Assembly: GCA_030425185.1 (NCBI GenBank)
Contig: JAUIAU010000002.1
Coordinates: forward strand, 62,001-126,000
DNA from: Alphaproteobacteria bacterium
GTDB lineage: Bacteria > Pseudomonadota > Alphaproteobacteria > Rhodobacterales > Rhodobacteraceae
Reading direction: 5' to 3'
Length of the DNA: 64,000 bases
Shown here: piece after piece, positions 8,568 through 23,329 of the stretch
Position numbering within the stretch: the stretch's first letter is position 1
Layout: each line of letters opens with the position of its first letter
Translations under genes and position numbers: made by a program
The notes under the pieces: generated by a model
Told to the model about the DNA's origin: nothing
Database searches by the model: none
Seen by the model: only the letters and a program-made list of their open reading frames with translations

Positions 8568-10862
8568 ATGGCACTGGCCCGGCGCAGCGGACAACGGTTC
8601 GAGGCCAATATCTGGCCCGGCTTCGTCGATGCGATGACGGCGCTGCTGCTGGTGCTGATGTTCGTCCTGTCGATCTTCATGGTCGTGCAGGCGATCCTGT
8701 CCGAGACGATCTCTACGCAGGACAACGAACTGAACCAGCTGACCCAGCAGCTGACGGACCTTTCGGCGGCACTGAGCTTCGTTGAAAGCCGCAACGCCGA
8801 GCTCGAGGCCGAGAACACCAATGTCACCGCGGCGCTGGCCGATGCGCGGCAGGTCGTGCGCACGCAGGAGGGTCTGCTCGCGACGCTGCAGGGCCAACTG
8901 GACCAGGTGAACGCCGACCTGACGGCGGCGCAGGGCCGGATCACCGACTTCGAGGATCAGGTCGCCGCTCTTCTGGCCGAACGCAGCGACCTCCAGGGCT
9001 CGCTGGCCGCGACGCAGGCGGAACGGAACGAGGCCCTCAGCCGCGCCGACGCGCTGGACCTCGCGCTGGCGCAGGCCCGCAGCGAGATCGACGCCACCTC
9101 CGAGGAGGCCCGCCGCGCCGCCGCCGAGCGCGAGGCGCTCGACGCGCTGGTGGCCCAGTTGCAGCAGGAGGCGGCCCAGACCGAGGCCTCGCTGGCGCAG
9201 CTGATGGCCCAGATCGAGGATCGCTCGACCGAAAGCGCCGATCTCGCGGCGCGGGTCGAGGAGCTGCGCGCCGCGCTCGACGACGAGGAGCGCGCCCGCC
9301 TCGAGGAGGCTGCTGCGGCGGAGGCCCTGCGCGCCCGCCTGCAGGACACCGAGGCTGCCCTCACCGAGGAAGAGCAGCGCCGCCTCGCCGAGGCTGCCGC
9401 GGCCGAGGTCCTGCGCCAGCGGCTGGAGGATGCCGACGCCGAACTGACGGCGATGACGCTGGCACTGGAAGAAAAGCGCAAGGAAGCGGAGGAAACTCTG
9501 ACCCTGCTCGCGGGGGCGCGGGCCTCGGAAGACGACCTGACCAACCGGCTGGCGGCCGCGCTCGCCACACAGGAGACGCTGCAGACCGACCTGACGGACG
9601 CCGACGCCCAGCGGCAGGCGCTGGAGTCGCGGATTGCCGAACTGGTCTCGGCACGCGATGCGGCGGTTCTGGAACGCGACGAGGTCGTCGCCCGCCTGGC
9701 CGAGGCGCTGGCCGCGCAGGAAACTCAGACCGCCCGGGCCGAGACCGCCGAGGCGGCGCAGGCCGACCTGCAGGCGCGGCTCGCGGCGCTGGTGGCCGAG
9801 CGCGACGCCCTGTCGGGCACCGCCGAGAGTCTCGACGCCGAGCGCGACGATCTGGTCGCCCGGCTGGCCGAGGCCGTGGCCGCCCGCGACCGGGCGCAGT
9901 CCGACCTCGCCGCCGCCGAAGCAGCGCAGGGTGCGACCCAGAACCGGCTGGTCGAGGCATTGGCCTCGCTCGAGGCCGCCCGCGCCGAAGCCGCTGCCGC
10001 GGCCGACGAGGAGCAGAGCCTGCGCGACCGGCTGGCGAACGCGCTGGCGGGAAAGCTGGCGGCCGAGCAGGAACTGGGCGACGCCCTGACCGAGGCCGAG
10101 CGGCGCGACCTGCTGCTGGCGCAGGCCAATGCCGAACTGGACCGCGCCGAGGCGGCCGGGGCCGAGGATGCCCGCCGGGTGGCCGTGCTGAACGAACAGG
10201 TCGAGGTGCTGCGCGCCCAGCTGCGGCAGCTGCAGGGCCTTCTGGACGAGGCCGAGGCCCGCGACAGCGAGGCACAGGTGCAGATCTCGGCGCTGGGCAG
10301 CCAGTTGAACGCGGCGCTGGCGCAGGTCGCGGCCGAACAGCGCCGCCGGGCCGAGCTGGAAGCCGAGCGCGCGGCGCGCCTCGAGGCCGAGAATCAGGAC
10401 CTGTCCCGCTATCGGTCCGAGTTCTTTGGACGCATGCGTGACATCCTCGCGGATCAGGACGGCGTCCGGATCGTCGGGGACCGCTTCGTCTTCTCGTCCG
10501 AGGTGCTTTTCCCGCCGGGCGGAGTCGACCTGTCCGAGGCCGGGCAGGCGCAGTTGCAGCGGATCGCCTCGCTCCTGCGCAGCGTCGAGGACGAGATCCC
10601 GCCCGAGATCAACTGGATCCTGCGGGTCGACGGGCACACCGACAACGTGCCGATCCGGAACGGCGGCAAGTACGCCAACAACTGGGAACTGTCGCAGGGC
10701 CGCGCCCTGTCGGTGGTGACCTACCTGATCGATGAACTGGGCCTGCCGCCCGAGCGCCTCGCGGCCACGGGCTTCGGCGAGTGGCAGCCGATCGCGGCCG
10801 GGGACAGCCCCGAGGCCCGGGCGCAGAACCGCCGGATCGAACTGAAGCTGACCGAGCGCTGA
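8568..10862 (+). CDS. MotB-like/OmpA-family peptidoglycan-binding protein with about 500 aa coiled coil
   Basis: Single N-terminal TM (WPGFVDAMTALLLVLMFVLSIFMVV), long heptad-rich region, C-terminal OmpA domain (ILRVDGHTDNVPI...NWELSQGRALSVVTYLI...NRRIELKL). Confidence 0.85.
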   Translation: MALARRSGQRFEANIWPGFVDAMTALLLVLMFVLSIFMVVQAILSETISTQDNELNQLTQQLTDLSAALSFVESRNAELEAENTNVTAALADARQVVRTQEGLLATLQGQLDQVNADLTAAQGRITDFEDQVAALLAERSDLQGSLAATQAERNEALSRADALDLALAQARSEIDATSEEARRAAAEREALDALVAQLQQEAAQTEASLAQLMAQIEDRSTESADLAARVEELRAALDDEERARLEEAAAAEALRARLQDTEAALTEEEQRRLAEAAAAEVLRQRLEDADAELTAMTLALEEKRKEAEETLTLLAGARASEDDLTNRLAAALATQETLQTDLTDADAQRQALESRIAELVSARDAAVLERDEVVARLAEALAAQETQTARAETAEAAQADLQARLAALVAERDALSGTAESLDAERDDLVARLAEAVAARDRAQSDLAAAEAAQGATQNRLVEALASLEAARAEAAAAADEEQSLRDRLANALAGKLAAEQELGDALTEAERRDLLLAQANAELDRAEAAGAEDARRVAVLNEQVEVLRAQLRQLQGLLDEAEARDSEAQVQISALGSQLNAALAQVAAEQRRRAELEAERAARLEAENQDLSRYRSEFFGRMRDILADQDGVRIVGDRFVFSSEVLFPPGGVDLSEAGQAQLQRIASLLRSVEDEIPPEINWILRVDGHTDNVPIRNGGKYANNWELSQGRALSVVTYLIDELGLPPERLAATGFGEWQPIAAGDSPEARAQNRRIELKLTER

Positions 10863-10872
10863 GGCCCGCGGA

Positions 10873-11838
10873 TCAGGGGAGATCGAGCGTGACGGTCCGC
10901 CGTCCGAGCACGGCCCCGTCGCGGGCCAGCGCGATCTCGCCCGTGTAGGTGCCCGGCGGCCACGGCCCGCCGCCCGCGCGCTTGCCGACAGCCCGGAAGC
11001 CGCGTGCCTGCGTCCGCTCCAGCGTCACCGTCTCGGTCATCACGACGCCCGCCGGGCCGGTGATGCGCAACGCCATGACATCGCCCGCCCGGTTCCCGAA
11101 GTAGTGCGCCCATAGCACCAATGGTGCGCTGCGGTCGGTCGGGACCGGGACCTCGCCCGCGAGGATCGTCTCGAAGGCCGGGACGGCGTCCGCGAAGCCG
11201 GCCGAGACCAGCCCGCCCGGCGTGTAGGGCACCGGGTCGCTCCAGAGTGTGGCGTTCGACTCCGGGCCGCAGGTGTCGGTCGCGCCCGGGGCGAAGGGGT
11301 CCACGGTCGCGCCATCCTTGCGCAGGGTCAGGTGCAAGTGGGGGAACTCGGTCCGGCCCGACAGCCCGATCCGGCCCAGCGGGGTTCCGGACGTGACCCG
11401 GTCGCCCGGGCGGACCGCCACGCTGCCCTGCGCGAGGTGGCAGTATTGCGTCTCCCAGCCCTCGTTATGGGTGATCCGCACGCCGTTGCCGCAGTCCCGC
11501 CCGTCGAGATCGGGCGCCCCCGGCCCGCCGAGGGCGATGTCGGGCATCCCGTCGCGAACTGCGGCGACCGTCCCGTCAGCGGCGGCGCGCACGTCGACGC
11601 CCGCCCGCATCGCCGCGAGGTCGGGCAGCGCGATGTCGGTGCCGGAATGGGTGTCGTAGGACAACGGCCCGCAGGTGAAGTCGCGGGCACCGGGGCCGGG
11701 GTCGCGGTCGGCGTATTGCTGGATGTAGCAGGTGTCGCCCAGCGTGCAGGCCACCGGCCAGTCCAACGTGAACGCGCCCGCCCCGGTGGCCGGGACGAGC
11801 GCGAGAAGGCAGGCGGACCTGAGGCCCGTGCGGATCAT
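10873..11838 (-). CDS. M23 family metallopeptidase (LytM domain), exported
   Basis: Signal peptide; SYDTHSGTDIALP and HLHLTLRKDG M23 motifs; start overlaps clpA stop (ATGA). Confidence 0.87.
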   Translation of the reverse strand: MIRTGLRSACLLALVPATGAGAFTLDWPVACTLGDTCYIQQYADRDPGPGARDFTCGPLSYDTHSGTDIALPDLAAMRAGVDVRAAADGTVAAVRDGMPDIALGGPGAPDLDGRDCGNGVRITHNEGWETQYCHLAQGSVAVRPGDRVTSGTPLGRIGLSGRTEFPHLHLTLRKDGATVDPFAPGATDTCGPESNATLWSDPVPYTPGGLVSAGFADAVPAFETILAGEVPVPTDRSAPLVLWAHYFGNRAGDVMALRITGPAGVVMTETVTLERTQARGFRAVGKRAGGGPWPPGTYTGEIALARDGAVLGRRTVTLDLP

Positions 11839-14165
11839 TCGGCCGTCAGGAGCGGCGGCTTGTTGCCGGTCAGGCGCGGCTTGTCGGCCGAGCGGATGTC
11901 GAGCACGATCTTGCCGTCCTCCGCATCGACCCGGACGAGGCCGCCCTTGGCCAGCTTGCCGAACAGCAGTTCCTCGGCCAGCGGCTTCTTGATCTGCTCC
12001 TGGATCACGCGGCCCAGCGGGCGTGCGCCCATCTTGTCGTCGTAGCCCATCTCGCCCAGCAGGTCGGCGGCGGGTTTCGTCAGTTCGATGGTCACGTTGC
12101 GGTCCAGAAGCTGGGCTTCCAGTTGCAGCACGAACTTCTCGACGACCTGCAGGATTACCTCGCGGCCCAGCGGTGCGAAGCTGATGACCGCGTCCAGACG
12201 GTTGCGGAACTCCGGCGTGAAGGTCCGCTCGATCGCGGCGGTGTCCTCGCCCTCGCGGCGGTCGCGGCCGAAACCGATGGCCGCCTTTGCCATGTCCGCC
12301 GCCCCGGCGTTCGAGGTCATGATGAGGATCACGTTGCGGAAATCCACCGTCCGCCCGTTGTGGTCAGTCAGCGTGCCGTGGTCCATCACCTGCAGCAGGA
12401 TGTTGTAGACATCCGGGTGCGCCTTCTCGATCTCGTCGAGCAGCAGGACGCAGTGCGGATGCTGGTCCACACCATCGGTCAGAAGGCCGCCCTGGTCGAA
12501 GCCGACATAGCCGGGCGGGGCCCCGATCAGGCGCGAGACCGCGTGCTTCTCCATGTATTCCGACATGTCGAAGCGCAGCAGTTCCACCCCGAGGGTCGAG
12601 GCCAGCTGCTTTGCGACCTCGGTCTTGCCGACGCCGGTCGGACCCGCGAACAGGTAGTTGCCGATGGGCTTTTCCGGCTCGCGCAGGCCCGCGCGGGCCA
12701 GCTTGATGGCCGACGACAGCGCCTCGATGGCATTGTCCTGCCCGAAGACGACGCGCTTCAGCGACTTCTCCAGGTCCTTCAGCACCTCGGCATCGTTCTT
12801 CGACACGTTCTTCGGCGGGATGCGGGCGATCTTGGCGATGACCGCCTCGATCTCCTTGGTGCCGATGGTCTTGCGCCGCTTGCTCTCGGCGACGAGGTGC
12901 TGGGCCGCGCCCGCCTCGTCGATCACGTCGATGGCCTTGTCGGGCAGCTTGCGGTCGTTGATGTAGCGCGCCGACAGTTCCACGGCCGTCTTGATGGCAT
13001 CCGCGGTGTAGCGGATGTCATGGTGCTTCTCGAAATAGGGCTTGAGGCCCTGCAGGATCTTCACCGCGTCTTCCACCGAAGGCTCGTTCACGTCGATCTT
13101 CTGGAAGCGCCGCGACAGGGCGCGGTCCTTCTCGAAGTGCTGGCGGAACTCCTTGTAGGTGGTCGAGCCCATGCAGCGCAGCTTGCCGCCCTGCAGCGCG
13201 GGCTTGAGCAGGTTCGAGGCATCCATCGCCCCGCCCGAGGTCGCGCCCGCACCGATCACGGTGTGGATCTCGTCGATGAAGAGCACCGCGTCCGGGTGCG
13301 CCTCCAGCTCGGTCACGACCGCCTTCAGGCGCTCTTCGAAATCGCCCCGGTACCGGGTGCCCGCCAGCAGCGCGCCCATGTCGAGCGAGTAGATGGTCGC
13401 CCCGGCGAGGATGTCGGGCGTTTCCCCGTCCACGATCTTCTTTGCGAGGCCTTCCGCGATGGCGGTCTTGCCCACGCCCGGATCGCCGACCAAGAGCGGG
13501 TTGTTCTTCCGGCGGCGGCACAGGACCTGAACGCAGCGCTCGACCTCGTGCTCGCGCCCGATCAGCGGGTCGACGTCGCCCTTAACCGCCTTGGCGTTCA
13601 GGTCGACGCAATACTTTGCCAGCGCCGAATCCTTCTGTTCCGGCTCGGCCTTGCCGCGTTCCTGGCGCGGCTCGTCCTCGGGCTCGGACGCGCCCTGCAC
13701 GGGCCGGGTTTCGCCGAAGCCCGGGTTCTTGGCGACGCCGTGCGCGATGAAGTTCACCGCGTCGTAGCGGGTCATGTCCTGCTCCTGCAGGAAATAGGCC
13801 GCGTTCGATTCGCGTTCCGCGAAGATCGCGACCAGTACGTTGGCCCCGGTGACCTCGGTCCGACCGGAGGACTGCACATGGATGGCTGCGCGCTGGATCA
13901 CGCGCTGGAACGCTGCCGTTGGCACGGCTTCCGAGCCTTCGACATCGGTTTCCAGCGTCGACAGATCTTCCTCGATGAAGGTCTCGAGGGTCTGGCGCAG
14001 CATGTCGAGATCGACGTTGCACGCCTTCATGACGGTGGCCGCGTCGGGTTCGTCGATCAGCGCGAGCAACAGGTGCTCGAGCGTCGCCAGTTCATGGCGG
14101 CGCGCGTTCGCATGGGCGAGCGCGGTGTGGATGGCCTGCTCGAGTGTATTCGAAAATGAGGGCAC
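11835..14165 (-). CDS. clpA: ATP-dependent Clp protease ATP-binding subunit ClpA
   Basis: Two AAA modules ([26 protein letters not shown]), Clp_N start (V/M)[18 protein letters not shown] at 14165 with GGGAG RBS preferred over the track TTG at 14183. Confidence 0.92.
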   Translation of the reverse strand: MPSFSNTLEQAIHTALAHANARRHELATLEHLLLALIDEPDAATVMKACNVDLDMLRQTLETFIEEDLSTLETDVEGSEAVPTAAFQRVIQRAAIHVQSSGRTEVTGANVLVAIFAERESNAAYFLQEQDMTRYDAVNFIAHGVAKNPGFGETRPVQGASEPEDEPRQERGKAEPEQKDSALAKYCVDLNAKAVKGDVDPLIGREHEVERCVQVLCRRRKNNPLLVGDPGVGKTAIAEGLAKKIVDGETPDILAGATIYSLDMGALLAGTRYRGDFEERLKAVVTELEAHPDAVLFIDEIHTVIGAGATSGGAMDASNLLKPALQGGKLRCMGSTTYKEFRQHFEKDRALSRRFQKIDVNEPSVEDAVKILQGLKPYFEKHHDIRYTADAIKTAVELSARYINDRKLPDKAIDVIDEAGAAQHLVAESKRRKTIGTKEIEAVIAKIARIPPKNVSKNDAEVLKDLEKSLKRVVFGQDNAIEALSSAIKLARAGLREPEKPIGNYLFAGPTGVGKTEVAKQLASTLGVELLRFDMSEYMEKHAVSRLIGAPPGYVGFDQGGLLTDGVDQHPHCVLLLDEIEKAHPDVYNILLQVMDHGTLTDHNGRTVDFRNVILIMTSNAGAADMAKAAIGFGRDRREGEDTAAIERTFTPEFRNRLDAVISFAPLGREVILQVVEKFVLQLEAQLLDRNVTIELTKPAADLLGEMGYDDKMGARPLGRVIQEQIKKPLAEELLFGKLAKGGLVRVDAEDGKIVLDIRSADKPRLTGNKPPLLTAE

Positions 14166-14357
14166 GAAGCGCTCCCTTATCAAGGGTCGGGGCGAGCCCG
14201 GGGGCTCGGACCAACCGTCTCCCGTTCTTCTCTAGACTTCGGTCTTCCGGGGCCGGCTTCAAGCCTTTTGTGTCAAAAAGCCTTCACGGTCCGTTGTCAT
14301 TCGCCAATCGGTCACATTTTGTGCGGCGCCGATCCGCCGGGACCGGGCCGGACGGCC

Positions 14358-15131
14358 TCAGAACCTGTCTTTTCGGTGGCGGATCTCGGCGAAGGCCTCT
14401 GCATCGGTCGCACCGGGCATGCCGAGGACCGCCTTCACTTCCGGCAGACTGGCCCGCAGGAAGGGGTTGGTCGCCAGTTCCTCGGACAGCATCGACGGAA
14501 CCGTGGCCTCGCCCCGCGCGCGCGCGGTGGCCACCGTGTCGGCGCGGGTGCGCAGGGCCGCGTTGTCGGGCTCGATGGTGACGGCGAAGCGCGCATTCGC
14601 GGCGGTGTATTCGTGGCCGGAACAGACCAGCGTGTCCGGGGGCAGGGCGGCCAGCTTCGACAGCGAGGCCCACATCGTCGGCGCATCGCCCTCGAACAGC
14701 CGCCCGCACCCGAGCGCCATCAGGCTGTCGGCGGTGAAGACGAGGCGCGAGTCCGGGAAGTGCAGCGCGATGTGGCCCATCGTGTGCCCCGACACGTCGA
14801 GCACATGGCCCGTCTCGCCGCCCACGGTGATCGTGTCGCCCTCGGCGACGGCCCGGTCCAGCGCGGGCAGCCGGTGGGCGTCCGCCGAAGCACCGGTGAC
14901 TTTGGCGCCGGTCTTCGCCCGCAGCCCGTCGACCCCGCCGATGTGGTCGTGGTGGTGATGGGTGATCAGGATGTCGGTCAGCGTCCAGCCTTCGGCTGTC
15001 AGCGCGGCTTCGATCGGCGCGATTTCGGGCACATCGACCACGGCGGTGGCACCGGTGGCCGGATCGTGGATCAGGTAGGCATAATTGTCGCTCAGGCAGG
15101 CGACTGTGCGGAGGGTCAGGGGCATGGTCAT
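14358..15131 (-). CDS. gloB: Hydroxyacylglutathione hydrolase (glyoxalase II)
   Basis: ITHHHHDHIGG metallo-beta-lactamase motif, FTADSLMALGCGRLFEG; ATG internal to the longer ORF 14358..15842. Confidence 0.9.
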   Translation of the reverse strand: MTMPLTLRTVACLSDNYAYLIHDPATGATAVVDVPEIAPIEAALTAEGWTLTDILITHHHHDHIGGVDGLRAKTGAKVTGASADAHRLPALDRAVAEGDTITVGGETGHVLDVSGHTMGHIALHFPDSRLVFTADSLMALGCGRLFEGDAPTMWASLSKLAALPPDTLVCSGHEYTAANARFAVTIEPDNAALRTRADTVATARARGEATVPSMLSEELATNPFLRASLPEVKAVLGMPGATDAEAFAEIRHRKDRF

Positions 15132-15185
15132 CCGGGGCGTTTCTGCTAGGCTCCTTCCGAGGTAAGGCTTTGGGACCGCATTGCA

Positions 15186-15932
15186 ATGCACCTCGACGTG
15201 CTGGATCTGAGGCAGTTCTACTACCGCACGCGGCTGGGCCGCGTCGCGCAGGCGGCGATCCGTGACAAGGTCCTGACGTTCTGGCCCGAGGCGAAGCGCC
15301 AGACGGTGGTCGGGTTCGGCTTCGCGGTGCCGTTGCTGCGGCCCTATCTCGAAGACGCCCGGCGCGTGGTGGGGCTGATGCCCGGCCCGCAGGGGGTCAT
15401 GCACTGGCCGGCCGGTTTGCCCAATGTCAGCGTGCTCTGCGAGGAGACCCTGTGGCCGCTTGACACCGGCGTCGCCGACCGCCTCGTCTGCCTGCACGGG
15501 CTGGAGACCTCCGAGCACCCGTCGGCCGTGCTGGAGGAGGCGCAGCGCATCCTGGGGCCCGGCGGGCGGGCCCTCTTCATCGTGCCGAACCGGGCCGGGC
15601 TCTGGGCGCGGCGCGACGGCACGCCCTTCGGCTTCGGCCGTCCGTATTCGATCGGTCAGCTCGAGGCGCAGCTCAAGCGCCACGCCTTCGTCCCCGAGCG
15701 TCACACGAGCGCGCTCTACGTCCCGCCCTCGACGCAGCCGTTCTGGCTGCGCTCGGCTGCGATGTGGGAAAAGGCCGGGCAGTCGCTGTCGGCGGTCTGG
15801 TCCGGCGGGGTCCTGATGGTCGAGGCCTCGAAACAGGTCCACAAGCCGATCCGGCCCGGCCTTGCCGACCGCGTGAAGCAGCCGTTCCGGGTGCTGGACG
15901 CGGCCCCGTCGCCCGAGGTCAAGCCGGTTTAG
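15186..15932 (+). CDS. Class I SAM-dependent methyltransferase
   Basis: Divergent from gloB; methyltransferase-11-like fold signals ([42 protein letters not shown]). Confidence 0.7.
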   Translation: MHLDVLDLRQFYYRTRLGRVAQAAIRDKVLTFWPEAKRQTVVGFGFAVPLLRPYLEDARRVVGLMPGPQGVMHWPAGLPNVSVLCEETLWPLDTGVADRLVCLHGLETSEHPSAVLEEAQRILGPGGRALFIVPNRAGLWARRDGTPFGFGRPYSIGQLEAQLKRHAFVPERHTSALYVPPSTQPFWLRSAAMWEKAGQSLSAVWSGGVLMVEASKQVHKPIRPGLADRVKQPFRVLDAAPSPEVKPV

Positions 15933-16215
15933 CGCTCACATCAGGGGCGCCTGAAACCGAATTCCCGAGAGAATCTTTAGGACTTTGTGCCCGCTGTCCC
16001 GCCGTCGCGACGGGAATCAGTGTCGCAATATGCCGCACACTTTGGCAAACCATTGAAAATACTGATCCGGCGTCCGGATGCAGGCGCGGCGAAGCGTGTT
16101 GCCCGACCCAAACCCGTCTGCTACACGCAACCCGAATTTGAGGGCGGCCTTCGTCGTCCGGCCGGTTCGGGCTGTGCCTGTCGCAGCCGAAGGACCCAAA
16201 CGCGGAAGGGTGGAC

Positions 16216-16775
16216 GTGTCAGAACCTGTTTCGATCTCCTCCGGCATCGCAGGGCGGTATGCCACCGCGATGTTCGACCTCGCCAAGGAAGAGGGCGCCC
16301 TCGCGGCGCTGGAAACCGATATCGATGCGCTGGATGCGGCGCTGGACCAGAGCGCGGACTTCGCGGCCGTGATCGCCTCGCCGATCCTGACCCGCGACGT
16401 GCAGGGCAAGGCGGTCAGCGCCGTGGCCGCCGCGATGGGCCTGAATGTCATCACCCAGAATTCGCTGGCCCTGATGGCCTCGAAGCGTCGCCTGTTCGTG
16501 CTGCCGCAGCTGGTGGCCGCCCTGCGCGACCTGATTGCCGCCGAGAAGGGCGAGATGACCGCCGAAGTGACCGCCGCGACCGCGCTCTCCGATGCGCAGG
16601 TCGCCGCGCTGTCGAAGGCGCTGTCCGCCGCCGTCGGCAAGGACGTCAAACTGAAACTGGCCGTTGATGAAGCCCTCATCGGCGGTCTCGTCGTCAAGGT
16701 GGGCTCGCAGATGATCGACACCTCGATCCGCGCGAAGCTCAACACCCTCCAGAACACCATGAAAGAGGTCGGATA

Positions 16776-16776
<1 letters not shown>
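16216..16776 (+). CDS. atpH: F1 ATP synthase subunit delta
   Basis: [17 protein letters not shown]; first gene of atpHAGDC; GTG start (16210 also possible). Confidence 0.9.
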
Positions 16777-18314
<1,538 letters not shown>

Positions 18315-18335
18315 TCGTCTGAAGGGACCGGACTC

Positions 18336-20655
<2,320 letters not shown>

Positions 20656-20679
20656 TCCTGACAGGCTGAGGAGGCCGGA

Positions 20680-21087
20680 ATGGCAGAGACGATGCAATTC
20701 GATCTGGTCAGCCCCGAGCGCCGTCTGGCCTCGGTGAAGGCCAGCGCGGTCCAGATCCCGGGGGCCGACGGCGACATGACGGCAATGCCGGACCATGCGC
20801 CGACGATCACCACCCTGCGGCCGGGCCTGCTGACGGTTTCGGGTCCCGAGGGCACGGCGGAATACGTCGTGACCGGCGGGTTCGCCGAGATCGGGTCGGG
20901 CGGCACCACGGTGCTGGCCGAGCGGGCCTTCGCGAAAGGCGACCTGACGCAGGAAACCTTCGACGCCCTCGTGGCCGAGGCACGCACGGCCCATGCCGAA
21001 GCGACCCCGGATGCGGTCGACGCGGCGGCGAAGGTGCTGGCGGACATGGTCGCCGTGGGCAGCGAGATCGGTCTGAGCGCCAACTGA
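20680..21087 (+). CDS. atpC: F1 ATP synthase subunit epsilon
   Basis: [15 protein letters not shown]...[22 protein letters not shown]; last atp gene. Confidence 0.93.
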   Translation: MAETMQFDLVSPERRLASVKASAVQIPGADGDMTAMPDHAPTITTLRPGLLTVSGPEGTAEYVVTGGFAEIGSGGTTVLAERAFAKGDLTQETFDALVAEARTAHAEATPDAVDAAAKVLADMVAVGSEIGLSAN

Positions 21088-21109
21088 GCGCCCGGACAGC
21101 ACACAGTCA

Positions 21110-21136
21110 GGCCCCGGAGGCGACTCCGGGGCCTTT
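21110..21136 (+). terminator. Intrinsic terminator of the atp operon
   Basis: Perfect 10-bp stem GGCCCCGGAG-GCGA-CTCCGGGGCC followed by TTT. Confidence 0.75.
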
Positions 21137-21202
21137 CATTTTGGGTTTGCCCTGCTGCGGCTGGCTCCCTATCCCTTCGGGATCGGACGGGAAGGGAGAC
21201 CG

Positions 21203-21553
21203 ATGAAGAAGCTCCGCAATCATCTGATCGGTGTCGATCAGGGGCAGGTGATGCTGTTCTCGGATTTCGAGGACGGCGGGCCGATGTGGACCGGGCAGGG
21301 CCCGCGCGAGGTCCGCAAGGATGTGCGCTTCTCCGAGGTCTACCGGTCCAGCCCGCGGGTCATGGTCGCCATCTCGATGTGGGATCTCGACCGCGAGACG
21401 AACCTGCGCGCGGACCTCAGCGCTGACGCCGTCACGCGCGAAGGCTTCACGCTGGTCTTTCGCACTTGGGGCGACACGCGGGTCGCCCGGATCCGGGCGG
21501 CCTGGACGGCCATCGGGGAACTCAGCCACCCCGATGACTGGGAGATCGACTGA
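21203..21553 (+). CDS. H-type lectin domain-containing protein
   Basis: 116 aa; FSDFEDGGPMWTGQGPREVRKDVRFSEVYRSSPRVMVAISMWDLD resembles the H-lectin repeat. Confidence 0.75.
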   Translation: MKKLRNHLIGVDQGQVMLFSDFEDGGPMWTGQGPREVRKDVRFSEVYRSSPRVMVAISMWDLDRETNLRADLSADAVTREGFTLVFRTWGDTRVARIRAAWTAIGELSHPDDWEID

Positions 21554-21568
21554 CCGCCCGCCGCGGGG

Positions 21569-22588
21569 TCAGGCGGCGGAATACATGCCTTCGTAGATCG
21601 GCGTCAGCGTGTCCTGCTCGAAGAGCGAGCTGACCGAGGTGCCGTTCCAGATGTTCAGGATTGCCTGCGCGAAGACCGGTGCCGTCGGCACGACCCGAAT
21701 GTTCGGCGCGGCAATCACCGCGGGGGTGGCCGCGATCGAGTCGGTGATCACAAGGCTCTTCATCTTCGACTTGGTTATGCGCTCGACCGCAGGGCCGGAC
21801 AGCACGCCATGGGTGATGTAGGCGTGGACTTCCGACGCGCCCTCGCTCAGCAGCAGGTCGGAGGCTTTCACCAGCGTCCCGGCGGTATCGCAGATGTCGT
21901 CCACGATGATGCAGGTCTGGCCCTTCACGTCGCCGATCACGGTCATGTCTTCCACGACACCGGGTTTCGAACGCCGCTTGTCCACGATGGCGAGGCCCGC
22001 CCCGATCCGCTGCGCCAGTTCGCGGGCGCGCGCCACGCCCCCGACGTCGGGCGACACCACGGTGACCGAGTCGAGCTTGCCCTTGAAGTGGTGGCGCACG
22101 TCGAGCGCGAAGACCGGGGCGGCATAGAGGTTGTCGACCGGGATGTCGAAGAAGCCCTGGATCTGGGCCGCGTGCAGATCCATCGTCAGGATCCGTTCGA
22201 TCCCCGCCTCGACCATCATGTTGGCCACCAGCTTGGCGGTGATCGGGGTCCGCGCCTTGGTGCGGCGGTCCTGCCGGGCATACCCGAAGTAGGGGATGAT
22301 CGCCGTGATCCGGGCGGCCGACGAGCGGCGCAGGGCATCGGCGATGATCAGCAGTTCCATCAGGTTGTCGTTCGCCGGGTTCGAGGTAGGCTGGACGATG
22401 AACATGTCCTCGCCGCGGACGTTCTCGAAGACCTCGACGAAGATCTCGCCGTCGTTGAACCGCTCGACACGGGCGTTGACGAGGCCTACCTGCATCCCGC
22501 GATGCACCGACATGCGGCGGCAGATCGCGTTGGCGAGCGGCAGGTTGGCGTTGCCGGAAATCAGTTTCGGTTCGACATGGGAGGGCAT
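21569..22588 (-). CDS. prs: Ribose-phosphate pyrophosphokinase
   Basis: [53 protein letters not shown]. Confidence 0.95.
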   Translation of the reverse strand: MPSHVEPKLISGNANLPLANAICRRMSVHRGMQVGLVNARVERFNDGEIFVEVFENVRGEDMFIVQPTSNPANDNLMELLIIADALRRSSAARITAIIPYFGYARQDRRTKARTPITAKLVANMMVEAGIERILTMDLHAAQIQGFFDIPVDNLYAAPVFALDVRHHFKGKLDSVTVVSPDVGGVARARELAQRIGAGLAIVDKRRSKPGVVEDMTVIGDVKGQTCIIVDDICDTAGTLVKASDLLLSEGASEVHAYITHGVLSGPAVERITKSKMKSLVITDSIAATPAVIAAPNIRVVPTAPVFAQAILNIWNGTSVSSLFEQDTLTPIYEGMYSAA

Positions 22589-22714
22589 CTCGGGGCCTTT
22601 CTCGGACGCGGCCCGGACAGGCCGACAGACGTTGACACCGCTTAGCACCGCCGTAGGGTCTTGCAAAGTCAACCGGGCGCGACAGCCTGACCGATCTGCG
22701 GCGTGGGGGCCCGA

Positions 22715-23329
22715 ATGGCGACACTGACCTATTTTTTCGCGACTGTTTCCCCGTTCACCTACCTTGCAGGCACAAGGCTCGAGGAAATCTGTGCCCGCCA
22801 CGGTCTGGAGATCGACTATCGTCCCCTCGACGTGATCGCGCTCTTTGCCCGCACCGGGGGCGTGGCGCCGAAGGACCGCCACGAATCCCGGCTGGCCTAT
22901 CGCCTGCAGGAACTGGAACGGCAGGCGCGCAAGACGGGACTGCCGCTGAACCTGAAGCCCGCCTTCTGGCCCGCGAACCCGGCGCCCTCCTCCTACGCGT
23001 TCATCGCGGCGCAGAGCGCTGTGCGGGCCGGCAAGGCAGACGGCGATCTGGGTGCGCTGGCGCATGGCTTCACCCGCGCGTGCTGGGCCGAGGAGCGCAA
23101 CATCGCCGAGGATGACGTGGTGCGCGACGTGCTGGCGGGGGCCGGGTTCGACCCTTCGCTCGCCGACAGCGGGATGCTCGCGGGCGCCGAGACCTATGCC
23201 GCCAACCTCGAGGACGCGGTGCGCATGGGGGCTTTCGGTGCGCCCTTCTACATCACGCCGGACGATCGCCGGTTCTGGGGGCAGGACCGCCTCGACGATC
23301 TCGATCTGGCGCTCAAGGGCGAGATCTGA
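22715..23329 (+). CDS. 2-hydroxychromene-2-carboxylate isomerase (DsbA/thioredoxin-like fold)
   Basis: [35 protein letters not shown]...GAFGAPFYI. Confidence 0.82.
   Translation: MATLTYFFATVSPFTYLAGTRLEEICARHGLEIDYRPLDVIALFARTGGVAPKDRHESRLAYRLQELERQARKTGLPLNLKPAFWPANPAPSSYAFIAAQSAVRAGKADGDLGALAHGFTRACWAEERNIAEDDVVRDVLAGAGFDPSLADSGMLAGAETYAANLEDAVRMGAFGAPFYITPDDRRFWGQDRLDDLDLALKGEI

Noticed and set aside
7275-10637. 1120-aa minus-strand ORF opposite the ExbB/OmpA pair
   Set aside because: Shadow ORF from high GC3; low-complexity Arg/Gly/Leu/Gln-rich translation with no recognisable domain, fully antisense to two well-supported genes.
7314-10862. Complete Zorya defence system
   Set aside because: Only ZorA/ZorB-like architecture; no ZorC, ZorD or ZorE-type gene nearby.
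14166-14183. TTG start for clpA used by the ORF track
   Set aside because: GTG at 14165 has a good RBS (GGGAG) and gives the canonical Clp_N N-terminus; the extra MIRERF is the RBS region translated.
14174-14186. CCCTTATCAAGGG dyad as a heat-shock promoter for clpA
   Set aside because: Lies at the RBS/start codon, too close to the start to be a promoter; probably coincidental.
15132-15842. N-terminal extension of the gloB ORF
   Set aside because: Antisense to the divergent methyltransferase; GloB homology starts at MTMPLTLRTV (15131).
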